Assembly: GCA_021202155.1 (NCBI GenBank) | Contig: JAJQDP010000053.1 | Location: 62,001 to 126,000, forward strand | From: Oscillospiraceae bacterium | GTDB lineage: Bacteria; Bacillota; Clostridia; Oscillospirales; Ruminococcaceae | Direction: 5' to 3' | Length of the DNA stretch: 64,000 nucleotides | Part shown: piece after piece, positions 43,473-50,463 of the stretch | Layout of the letters: each line of letters begins with the position of its first letter | How positions within the stretch are numbered: the stretch's first letter is position 1 | Made by a program: the position numbers and the translations under genes | Notes under the pieces: model-generated | What the model saw: only the letters and a program-made list of their open reading frames with translations | Told to the model about the DNA's origin: nothing | Database searches by the model: none

Positions 43473-44198
43473 GTGAACGGGCGGGTTCTTATAATAGACA
43501 GTGACAGAAATATCTGTGAGCTTATCAGGGTCAGTCTCGAAAAAGAGGGCTACAGCGTTATGATTGCCCTCGATGGCGGAGAAGGAATCACCCAGTACTA
43601 CGCCCTCAAGCCGGATTTGGTCCTGCTCGAAGTAACGCTCCCCTCCATAGACGGCTGGCAGATTTGTCGCGAGATAAGGAAGAAGTCGGATATACCTATT
43701 ATATTCATAACCTCGAAATCCGAGATATTCGACAAGGTCTTAGGACTTGAATTGGGAGCGGACGACTACATCGTGAAGCCGTTCGACACAAGAGAAGTCG
43801 CCGCAAGGGTCAAGGCGGTTCTCAGGCGTTACGGGCTCTCGAAGCCTAAGGAAGCGCAAAAGGAGCTTCACTACGACGGCATTGACATCGATATGAACCG
43901 CTATGAGCTCAAGGTCAAGGGTGAGATTATCCCGACTCCTCCGAAGGAATTGGAGCTACTATATTATATGGCGTCCCACCCGAACACGGTGTTCAACCGC
44001 GACCAGCTTCTCGATGAGGTCTGGGGGTACGACTACTACGGAAGCTCGCGAACAATAGACGTTCACATAAAAAGACTCCGCAAAAAGGTTGACGGAGTTT
44101 CGGAAAACTGGAAGCTGACGACGGTCTGGAGCGTCGGGTACAAGTTTGAGCTTAACAGCTCTGACACCGGTAACGAACAGGAAAGGAAAAAGCCATGA
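43473..44198 (+). CDS. OmpR/PhoB-type response regulator with Glu in place of the phosphoacceptor Asp
   Basis: 241 aa from GTG at 43473 (GGAGGG upstream). Receiver domain 1-118, then winged helix 128-228 (TPPKELELLYYMASHPNTVF, SSRTIDVHIKRLRKKVDG). The acidic pocket (D9, D11), the switch residue in FITSKSE and the conserved Lys of DDYIVKPFDTREVAARVKAV are kept. The usual phosphorylated Asp in LVLLDxxLP is Glu53 (LVLLEVTLP). Glu can mimic phosphate, so it may be always active. No histidine kinase lies nearby. The stop overlaps the next ATG. Confidence 0.9.
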   Translation: MNGRVLIIDSDRNICELIRVSLEKEGYSVMIALDGGEGITQYYALKPDLVLLEVTLPSIDGWQICREIRKKSDIPIIFITSKSEIFDKVLGLELGADDYIVKPFDTREVAARVKAVLRRYGLSKPKEAQKELHYDGIDIDMNRYELKVKGEIIPTPPKELELLYYMASHPNTVFNRDQLLDEVWGYDYYGSSRTIDVHIKRLRKKVDGVSENWKLTTVWSVGYKFELNSSDTGNEQERKKP

Positions 44199-45202
44199 TA
44201 GATTTCTTTGACGAAGATTTCCCACTGACGAAAAAGCAGGAAGAGCTGCAGAAAAAGCTTGAAGAAGAGAAAAAAGCCCTTGAAGAGGCGAAAGCCGCCG
44301 CAGAAGCGGAGGAGGTCTCCGAAGAGCCCACAGAAGAGTCTGTAGAAGAGCCTGTAGAGGAAGCTATTCCCGAGCCCGAGCCGGAGGTTGAGACTGTACC
44401 AGAGCCTGAGTCCGAGTCCACAGAAGAAGAGCCGGTGCAGGAGGAAGTGTCAGAGCCGGTGATTGAAGAGCCGGAGGATGCACCTGAGCCGGTTGTTGAG
44501 CCGGAAACTGAGGATGAAGAGCCGGATGTTGAACCCGAGCCGGAGGAAGTCCCCGAGGTTGAGCCAGAGCCGGAAATGGCTACTGAGCCGGAAGCTGAGC
44601 CTGAAGAGGAGCACGCTCCCGACGTCAACATTTCCTTCTCGGACGAAAGCGTCGACGACGAAGCAGTTATTCCTCCGGTTGAGCCAGTCCCGGAAGAGCC
44701 TGAGGACGAGGAAAAGCCGGCAGAAGTTGAAGAACCGGAAGAGCCCGAAGTTCCGGAAGATTTGCCAGAGCCAGAAGAGCCGGTTGCGGAGGAAATCCCC
44801 GAGGACACGGACAGCTCTTTGCATGAGGAGCTACAGAGGCTCCTTGAAAAGCTTGACAGCATGGAGCGAACGGTTGACTCCCTGGAACAGGCAAGGGCAC
44901 AGGCGACAAAGCTTGCCGAGGAGGCTCAGGAAAGCGTTGAACCCGTGACCGAGGAAGCCGGATTCAGCTATGAATATGACGACAGGTACTACGCCGAGGA
45001 GGAAACTCCCGCATACAAGTACCCGGAACTGTACAAAAAAGCCCAGAAGACCCAGCCGACCAAAAAGACGGCTAAGAAGACCGTCAAAAAGAAGAACGAC
45101 CACACCGTCAGCATCAATACCCGTACTCTCCTGCAGGTCGGCGCGATCGTTGCGGCTACCGCCGCGGCTGTGAAGCTCCTTGACAGGAAGGACGACGAAT
45201 AA
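44195..45202 (+). CDS. acidic Pro/Glu-repeat protein with C-terminal membrane segment
   Basis: 335 aa. A short coiled coil (residues 12-40, QEELQKKLEEEKKALEEAKA) leads into about 150 residues of Glu/Pro/Val repeats (PEPEPEVETVPEPE type). A second coiled coil lies near 205-250, then a Lys-rich stretch and a hydrophobic C-terminal segment (LLQVGAIVAATAAAVKLLDR). Translationally coupled to the response regulator by an ATGA overlap. Low-complexity sequence gives no family. A role as a scaffold or a spacer at the membrane is only a guess. Confidence 0.75.
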   Translation: MIDFFDEDFPLTKKQEELQKKLEEEKKALEEAKAAAEAEEVSEEPTEESVEEPVEEAIPEPEPEVETVPEPESESTEEEPVQEEVSEPVIEEPEDAPEPVVEPETEDEEPDVEPEPEEVPEVEPEPEMATEPEAEPEEEHAPDVNISFSDESVDDEAVIPPVEPVPEEPEDEEKPAEVEEPEEPEVPEDLPEPEEPVAEEIPEDTDSSLHEELQRLLEKLDSMERTVDSLEQARAQATKLAEEAQESVEPVTEEAGFSYEYDDRYYAEEETPAYKYPELYKKAQKTQPTKKTAKKTVKKKNDHTVSINTRTLLQVGAIVAATAAAVKLLDRKDDE

Positions 45203-45229
45203 GCGATTTTCGGAAAGGCACAATACCAT

Positions 45230-46675
45230 ATGAATGAATTTACCCACGAGAATGAAATAAACGACGTTTCAACTCCCGACGAAGCCACAGAAACCATCGA
45301 TAACGTAACTCCCGAACCCGCTCTGGCTGAGAAAGCGGGTACTCCCTCTGAGGAATCCCTCTTTTCCGCAGAGGATGTTGCCGCTATAAAGGAAGCGTTA
45401 TCAAGCGAAAGGCCTGCAAAGAAAAAGAAGGAACGCCATGAGCAGTCGGTCGAGGATGAGCTGAGAGAGCTTGCCTATATGGAGGCGGCAGACCTTGACT
45501 ATCTCCCGAAGCCGATAACCAAGACAAGAAGAGGCGGTCACCCATTTTTGGTGAGCTTTCTGTTCTTCTTCATACTGTTCGTGATTCTATTCTTTATTAC
45601 TGCACACAATGTTTTCGGCTCCGGCTGGATCAAGAACATGATGAACGGCACCGGAAACTTCCAGACTTTCACAATCCCCGTTGTTCAGCACGAGGAGCTT
45701 GAAGAGAAGTACTATCAGGATGACGGAAGGTACACTGTCGAGGGTGTCGCTCTCACCTGCACTCCGTCAATCGTGACGATTGAAGCCTACACCGGAAGCA
45801 CGATATTCGCGTCCTACTCGCAGGGCTCCGGAATCATCATGACCTCCGACGGCTACATCATCACAAACGCACACGTCGTCGCGGACGCCAACCTCACAAT
45901 CATAGTTCGCCCGAGCGATGGCTCGGAATATAACGCAACCATCGTCGGAAGCGATTCAAGAACAGATTTGGCTGTCCTCAAGATTAACGCCAGCGACCTT
46001 ACTCCCGCCCAGTTCGGCGACTCAGACCAGCTTGAGCTCGGCGAGCAGGTTGTAACCTTGGGTTCCCCTGCCGGTCTTGAATCAACAGTCACAACCGGTA
46101 TTGTTTCGGGACTGAACCGAATGATCAGCGTCGAGTCGGACAACATCAGTATGGAATGCATCCAGATTGACGCCGCCATCAACCCCGGCAACTCGGGCGG
46201 CGCGCTCGTCAACATGTGGGGGCAGGTCGTCGGAATCACCTCATCGAAGCTTGAAGCGGTCGAGTACGACAACATCGGCTTTGCAATTTCCATCAACGCC
46301 GCGATTCCAATCATTGAACAGCTCATCGAGAACGGCGCAGTTCTTGGAAGAGCAAAGGTCGGCATCAGCTTCTACGCCATTTCCGACACCATGGCGAGCG
46401 TCTATGGTCTCCCCGCCGGTCTCTACATCGCCGCGATAGACGAGACCTGCGACATCTCTAACACCGACCTTCAGCTTGACGATGTCATAACAGAGATGAA
46501 CGGAGTAAAAGTCACCTCAGCCGAGGATGTCTATGAAATCATCTTTGAGCTCAGTCCCGGCGACGAAGTAACCGCCACCGTCCTAAGAATGGACGACGAC
46601 GGCAACTGGGATGAGTTTGAGATTACCTTCAAGCTTGAGGAGGACACGACAAGCTCGATTCAGGCGGTGGAGTAA
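45230..46675 (+). CDS. HtrA/DegP-type membrane serine protease with PDZ domain
   Basis: 481 aa. A cytoplasmic acidic N-terminus of about 100 residues, one membrane segment (FLVSFLFFFILFVILFFITA), then a trypsin-like domain with the triad His in TNAHVVAD, Asp in SRTDLAVLKI and Ser in INPGNSGGALVN, and a C-terminal PDZ domain (DVITEMNGVKVTSAEDVYEI). Degrades misfolded envelope proteins. Third gene of the response regulator unit, 27 bases after the acidic protein, which suggests envelope stress control. Confidence 0.95.
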   Translation: MNEFTHENEINDVSTPDEATETIDNVTPEPALAEKAGTPSEESLFSAEDVAAIKEALSSERPAKKKKERHEQSVEDELRELAYMEAADLDYLPKPITKTRRGGHPFLVSFLFFFILFVILFFITAHNVFGSGWIKNMMNGTGNFQTFTIPVVQHEELEEKYYQDDGRYTVEGVALTCTPSIVTIEAYTGSTIFASYSQGSGIIMTSDGYIITNAHVVADANLTIIVRPSDGSEYNATIVGSDSRTDLAVLKINASDLTPAQFGDSDQLELGEQVVTLGSPAGLESTVTTGIVSGLNRMISVESDNISMECIQIDAAINPGNSGGALVNMWGQVVGITSSKLEAVEYDNIGFAISINAAIPIIEQLIENGAVLGRAKVGISFYAISDTMASVYGLPAGLYIAAIDETCDISNTDLQLDDVITEMNGVKVTSAEDVYEIIFELSPGDEVTATVLRMDDDGNWDEFEITFKLEEDTTSSIQAVE

Positions 46676-46772
46676 CCCATCCACCGCGCTTTGAGCGGCT
46701 TCTCCCCGGGAAACCCCTCCACCACCGGCTTTCAGCCGGCGGTCCCCCTCCCCTTCGGGAAGGTATCGAAGC
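46676..46772. repeat. degenerate copy of the CCTCCACCACC / CCCCCTCCCCTT repeat module
   Basis: Contains CCACCGGCTTTCAGCCGGCGG and CCCCTCCCCTTCGGGAAGG, modules that also occur in the arrays at 53168-53403 and 61567-61772. Confidence 0.6.
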
Positions 46773-46793
46773 TTCTGAAAAAATAAAAAACTG

Positions 46794-46822
46794 TTGACAA
46801 AGCAACAGTGATGGGGTATAAT
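46794..46822 (+). promoter_or_regulatory. promoter of the antitoxin RNA
   Basis: TTGACA (46794-46799), a 17-bp spacer and TATAAT (46817-46822), with no protein gene downstream on this strand. Confidence 0.8.
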
Positions 46823-46828
46823 ATAAGT

Positions 46829-46935
46829 GATGAGAGGCTACCCGAACTGCCATTCAGGTAGCGGTCACTCTCATAAAAGTTATGAGTTTTGCGTGACCGC
46901 ACTTGATAAAACAATCAGGTGCGGTTTATTCTATT
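46829..46935 (+). ncRNA. candidate RatA-like antisense RNA (type I antitoxin)
   Basis: Predicted start about 46829. The RNA folds strongly: GCGGTCAC ... GTGACCGC with an inner CTCATAA/TTATGAG, then a terminator CCGCAC ... GTGCGG with a T-rich tail (about 46899-46935). It converges on, and overlaps the 3' end of, the toxin transcript from the other strand, as in TxpA/RatA. End points are estimates. Confidence 0.65.
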
Positions 46936-47029
46936 TTCGGTGTGACCCTACGGTGTAACCGATAGTAAAGGCTACAATAACGATAGCTATTACATCCAAG
47001 ATCAACGATAAAATCGAAATAATCTCCAT
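46931..47029 (-). CDS. type I toxin peptide, TxpA/holin-like, 32 aa
   Basis: Starts MEIISILSLILDVIAIVIVA and ends FTIGYTVGSHRK: one membrane helix with a short polar, positive tail, the architecture of Fst/TxpA-type and putative holin-like toxins. The strong Shine-Dalgarno AAGGGGGTGG lies six bases before the ATG. Driven by a consensus promoter at 47107-47079. The stop lies in the region shared with the opposite-strand RNA. Family naming is by architecture. Confidence 0.78.
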   Translation of the reverse strand: MEIISILSLILDVIAIVIVAFTIGYTVGSHRK

Positions 47030-47078
47030 CAGCGTCCACCCCCTTTCCAGGTAAGAGCGACCACCTCTCATCAAAGGC

Positions 47079-47107
47079 ATTATAACACATAAATCGTTAG
47101 GTGTCAA
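47079..47107 (-). promoter_or_regulatory. promoter of the toxin gene
   Basis: Minus strand TTGACA (47107-47102), a 17-bp spacer and TATAAT (47084-47079). The predicted RNA start is near GATGAGAGG, a word also at the start of the antitoxin RNA. Confidence 0.8.
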
Positions 47108-47138
47108 CAAAATAAATCAAAAGTTTCATGGATGTAGA

Positions 47139-47171
47139 ACTCCCCAAGCCATACGGCTTGGGGAGTTTTTA
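47139..47171. terminator. terminator of homoserine dehydrogenase gene
   Basis: AACTCCCCAAGCC-ATAC-GGCTTGGGGAGTT followed by TTTT on the plus strand and preceded by a run read as A/T on the minus strand. Thirteen-base perfect arms. Confidence 0.8.
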
Positions 47172-48422
47172 TCATAGCAGCCTTATCTTCTTCATCAGCT
47201 TACAATCTTCTGTAAGCTTTTTAAGCCTCTCGTCGATTTCGCTCTCGACCATTGTAGGGGTAATGAAGGCGAGCTCGTGCTGGGAGCGTTGCTTTCTCGG
47301 GATGAAGTCGACGTAGCCGAAGAGGTTGGTGATTTCACTCTTTAAGCTGTCGGCGTCCTGATTTTCGGTGCGGATGCGGGCGTAGATGCTGACCTCGGCG
47401 GTCTTGTAGGGGCGGATGAAGTCTCTTCCTTCGCTCTCCTCCCAGTTGAGAGAGACGATGTCCTTGCCCTCGTGCTTGGCGGCGTCGATGATGTCTCCGA
47501 CAACTGCCGAAGCGGTTGGGAACTTGCCGGCTCCTCTGCCATAGAAGAGGCAATCGCCGACGGCATCGCCGGTCACCATGATGGCGTTGTAGACGTCGTT
47601 GACGCTTGAAAGAGGGTTGTTTACGCTGACGAGTCTCGGACAGACGGTCGCGACAATGCCGGTTTCGGTGTTCTCTATAAGCCCGATGAGCTTGATGGCA
47701 TAGCCCGCGCTCTCGGCGTACTCAACGTCGTCAAGAGTAATCTCGCGAATTCCTGAGCAGTGGACATATTCCGGATAGATGTGCTTTCCGAATGCCAAAG
47801 AGCCTAAAATGCAGAGCTTTCTCGTTGCATCGTGACCGTCGACATCGGCGGAAGGGTCCTTCTCGGCATAGCCAAGCTGTTGAGCCTGGGCAAGTGCCTG
47901 GTCGAACGAACGCTGGTCATAAATCATTTTCGTGAGGATATAGTTCGTGGTGCCGTTCAGAATTCCCGCGATTCTTGAGAAGCGGTTCGCGGCAAGGCAC
48001 TGGTGAAGCGGACGGATAATCGGGATTCCACCGCCGACGCTCGCCTCAAAGAGATAGTTGCAGTTATTCGCCTTGGCGATTTTGAGGAGCTCTGCACCAT
48101 GCGTCGCGACAAGCTCCTTATTCGACGTGACGACGCTGACGCCCTTCTGGAGAAGCCGCTTTGTGTAATCATAAGCGAACGTCTTCCCGCCCATGACCTC
48201 AGCGACGACCTTTATCTCAGGGTCGTTTAAGATGTCATCGAAGCTCTTTGTGAGTTTGGATTCAAACGGACTCCCCGGGAAATCTCTCAAATCAAGAATG
48301 TACTTGATGTCGAGCTCCCGCCCGCACCTCTTCTCGATAACGTCCTTGTTCTGATAAAAAAGCTCAACGGTTCCCGAGCCGACGACTCCAAAACCCATAA
48401 CGGCGATTTTTGTTGATGGCAT
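47172..48422 (-). CDS. hom: homoserine dehydrogenase
   Basis: 416 aa. NAD(P)-binding start TKIAVMGFGVVGSGTVELFY, catalytic domain with YLFEASVGGGIPIIRPLHQC, GILNGTTNYILTKMI and YAEKDPSADVDGHDATRKLC, and a C-terminal ACT domain (STPASA-type frame not used). Reduces aspartate semialdehyde to homoserine for threonine and methionine. GGAGG precedes the ATG. An ACT-domain protein follows upstream in the same direction, a usual neighbour. Confidence 0.97.
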   Translation of the reverse strand: MPSTKIAVMGFGVVGSGTVELFYQNKDVIEKRCGRELDIKYILDLRDFPGSPFESKLTKSFDDILNDPEIKVVAEVMGGKTFAYDYTKRLLQKGVSVVTSNKELVATHGAELLKIAKANNCNYLFEASVGGGIPIIRPLHQCLAANRFSRIAGILNGTTNYILTKMIYDQRSFDQALAQAQQLGYAEKDPSADVDGHDATRKLCILGSLAFGKHIYPEYVHCSGIREITLDDVEYAESAGYAIKLIGLIENTETGIVATVCPRLVSVNNPLSSVNDVYNAIMVTGDAVGDCLFYGRGAGKFPTASAVVGDIIDAAKHEGKDIVSLNWEESEGRDFIRPYKTAEVSIYARIRTENQDADSLKSEITNLFGYVDFIPRKQRSQHELAFITPTMVESEIDERLKKLTEDCKLMKKIRLL

Positions 48423-48477
48423 TGTTTTTTCCTCCGAAAATTTATTGTCGGCTTCGCCGACCGCACTCCCTCTGGTC

Positions 48478-48621
48478 GTGCGCCCTCTCAGTCAGCCCGT
48501 TGGGCTGACAGCTCTCCCAGGGGGAGAGCCGAGATTTGCGAACCGTGGAACTTCTTGGCTCTTCCCTTTGGGAGAGATGTCAAGAAGTTCGCAAGCAAAC
48601 TTCGCGACTGAGAGGGCGCAC
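48478..48621. mobile_element. MITE-like element, copy 1
   Basis: 144 bp bounded by perfect 16-bp inverted repeats GTGCGCCCTCTCAGTC and GACTGAGAGGGCGCAC. Inside are CAGCCC-GTT-GGGCTG and paired GGGAGAGCC/GGCTCTTCCC blocks. It has no coding capacity. A GTCGGC-TTC-GCCGAC hairpin abuts the left side and an ATTACGCATTACG array the right. Confidence 0.75.
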
Positions 48622-48632
48622 CCGCAGGGTGC

Positions 48633-48665
48633 GAATTACGCATTACGCATTACGCATTACGAATT
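48633..48665. repeat. ATTACGCATTACG array
   Basis: Four overlapping copies of ATTACGCATTACG-type words, the complement of the arrays at 24366 and 31733. Confidence 0.75.
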
Positions 48666-48670
48666 GAACA

Positions 48671-49108
48671 TTATCTCCCATACGACGTCCCCGCCCTTAT
48701 TACCCCGTCAATCTGCGAAAGCTCCTCGCAGATTGAGGCGGCGTTATAGTCGCCATCATCAAAGCGGACGGTGACTGTCGCTGTGGCGGCTGAGTCGATG
48801 GGGATGTTCTGATTCATGGTCAAAATATTCGCGCCGTGGCTGTAGAGGCATCTTAAAACCTCGCTGAAGACCCCTGCGCGGTCGCAAAGAGTGAGATAAT
48901 AGGTGACAATCCGAGAACCGAAGCCATCGCTGTACATGAAAGCAGTGTCCTTATACTTATAGAAGGCACTCCTTGAAATCCCAGCTTTACCGCAAGCCTC
49001 GGACGAGGACTTGCACTCACCGGTCGCTAAAAGCCTCTTCGCTTCAATTACCTTCAATATAACGTCAGGCAGGACGTCCGCCCTCACGACGACATATTTT
49101 TCGTCCAC
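48671..49108 (-). CDS. ACT-domain protein, PheB-like (UPF0735)
   Basis: 145 aa. N-terminal helix-turn-helix-like part (EAKRLLATGECKSSSEACGK, AGISRSAFYKYKDTAF) and a C-terminal ACT domain (LTLCDRAGVFSEVLRCLYSH, ILTMNQNIPIDSAATATVTV). ACT domains bind amino acids. It lies upstream of hom in the same direction, as PheB-type proteins often do, and probably tunes amino acid synthesis. A promoter palindrome lies upstream. Confidence 0.9.
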   Translation of the reverse strand: MDEKYVVVRADVLPDVILKVIEAKRLLATGECKSSSEACGKAGISRSAFYKYKDTAFMYSDGFGSRIVTYYLTLCDRAGVFSEVLRCLYSHGANILTMNQNIPIDSAATATVTVRFDDGDYNAASICEELSQIDGVIRAGTSYGR

Positions 49109-49151
49109 TCATGTCACCTTCTTCCTTGATAGTTTTTGCTACAAATACAAC

Positions 49152-49196
49152 TGTATTCAGCATGAATACAATACCACAATCCAGGCAGTTTGTCAA
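49152..49196 (-). promoter_or_regulatory. promoter and palindrome of the ACT-domain gene
   Basis: Minus strand TTGACA (49196-49191), a 17-bp spacer and TATTGT (49173-49168). A 19-bp palindrome TGTATTC-AGCAT-GAATACA (49152-49170) overlaps the -10 and start site, a repressor-like position. The helix-turn-helix of the encoded protein could bind it. Confidence 0.65.
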
Positions 49197-49284
49197 GCCG
49201 AAATAACTCTTTTGGAGGGTTTGACGAAATTTACATGAAGTGTGAAATGATTGTCGGCTCTAACGGTACGCTCGCATACTGCTC

Positions 49285-49425
49285 GCGCCCTCTCAGTCGG
49301 CTGACGCCGACAGCTCCCCCAAAGGGGGAGCCAAGATTTCCTCTTTCACAAAGCCTTCGATAGAGCAGTAACTTGGCTCTCCCTCTGGGAGAGCTGGCTG
49401 CCCGCAGGGCAGACTGAGAGGGCGC
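49285..49425. mobile_element. MITE-like element, copy 2
   Basis: 141 bp with the same ends as copy 1, GCGCCCTCTCAGTC and GACTGAGAGGGCGC, and the same inner GGGGGAGCC / GGCTCTCCC pairing. The two copies flank the ACT gene. Confidence 0.75.
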
Positions 49426-49447
49426 ACCGCAGGTGCGTTTGTCTCTT

Positions 49448-50212
49448 TCAAACTTTGAATAGAGCCCTTGCATTCTCCTCCGTCTTCTCAACCAATTCCT
49501 CATAGCTCATCCCTAAGACCTCCGCCGCTTTTCTGGCGGTGTACTTTATCATCGCGCTGTCGCATATCTTGCCGCGGTGGGGTTCGGGGGACATGTAGGG
49601 GCAGTCGGTCTCTAATAAATATCTGTCAATCGGAATCGACTTCAAGACCTCAACTGACTTTTTCGCGTTCTTGAAGGTGAGGACGCCGGTGAAGCTTATA
49701 TACATGCCGAGGTTGATTATCTCCCTCGCCGTCTCAACTGAGCCCGAGAAGCAGTGCATGACGCCTTTCGGTCTGAGTTCCCTGAGAATCTCCATACAGT
49801 CACCGGTGGCGTCACGGCAGTGAACTATTACGGGCAAATCGAGTGAGTTTGCAAGCTCGACCTGCTCCCGGAAAGCCTTTATCTGCGCATCACGGTCGTA
49901 CCCTTCATAGTGATAGTCCAGCCCTATTTCGCCGATAGCCTTGGCGTTTCCGGAGACAGCAAGTGCTCTGAGCCGGTCGATATAGTCGCCGGTCGCGTCG
50001 TAGAGATTCTCGGGATGAACCCCGACGGCGGTGTAGTATCTCGGGTATTTTTTTGCCATCGCGACGCCGAATTCGGAGGACTTGAGGTCAGTCGCGGCGT
50101 GCATTATCCCCGAAATATTCAGCTCAAACAGAGCCGGGATGAGATAGTCCCTCAGCCCGTCGAACTTAGGGTCGTCATAGTGTGAGTGAGTGTCAAATAT
50201 ATGAGATAGCAT
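49448..50212 (-). CDS. TatD-family metal-dependent deoxyribonuclease
   Basis: 254 aa, starts with HIFDTHSHYDDPKFDGLRDY, which holds the HxH metal ligands. Further ligands lie in AIGEIGLDYHYEG, VIVHCRDATGD and LLETDCPYMSPEPHRGKICD. Hydrolytic 3'-5' nuclease or related hydrolase, cytoplasmic. Metallohydrolase identification is firm; the substrate in vivo is not. No strong ribosome site, but ACTGATTTT precedes the ATG. Confidence 0.95.
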   Translation of the reverse strand: MLSHIFDTHSHYDDPKFDGLRDYLIPALFELNISGIMHAATDLKSSEFGVAMAKKYPRYYTAVGVHPENLYDATGDYIDRLRALAVSGNAKAIGEIGLDYHYEGYDRDAQIKAFREQVELANSLDLPVIVHCRDATGDCMEILRELRPKGVMHCFSGSVETAREIINLGMYISFTGVLTFKNAKKSVEVLKSIPIDRYLLETDCPYMSPEPHRGKICDSAMIKYTARKAAEVLGMSYEELVEKTEENARALFKV

Positions 50213-50282
50213 AAAATCAGTCCTTAGTGAGATAATTCGGAATTGCTGAGAACATTATAAAGGATTAAGCGAGAAGTGTCAA

Positions 50283-50377
50283 GCAGTTGTCCTACGGACA
50301 ACTGCGCTATTTCAGGCTTCGCCTGAAATAGCACCCCTCAGGCGGCTTCGCCGCCAGCTCCCCTTAGTAAGGGGAGC
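50283..50377. repeat. stacked-hairpin array
   Basis: GCAGTTGTCC-TAC-GGACAACTGC (50283-50305), then GCTATTTCAGGC-TTC-GCCTGAAATAGC (50306-50332), an ACCCCTCA link, GGCGGC-TTC-GCCGCC (50341-50355) and GCTCCCCTT-AGT-AAGGGGAGC (50357-50377). Same modules as at 37083, 53168 and 61567. Confidence 0.85.
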
Positions 50378-50413
50378 CAGAGACATTCTCACAAAAACAT
50401 TTGGGAACATACA

Positions 50414-50441
50414 AAAAGCCTCCCCTTTTAAGAGGAGGCTT
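50414..50441 (-). terminator. terminator of the beta-helix surface protein gene
   Basis: AAGCCTCC and GGAGGCTT arms with a short loop and A/T flanks, 20 bases after the stop codon. Confidence 0.75.
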
Positions 50442-50463
50442 GGTAAGTTATTTCGGAAGGCTC

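Noticed and set aside
44152-44862. 236-aa Ser/Gly-rich open frame on the minus strand
   Set aside because: It is the antisense of the Glu/Pro repeat gene; the bias comes from GAG/CCG codons read backwards, and there is no ribosome site.
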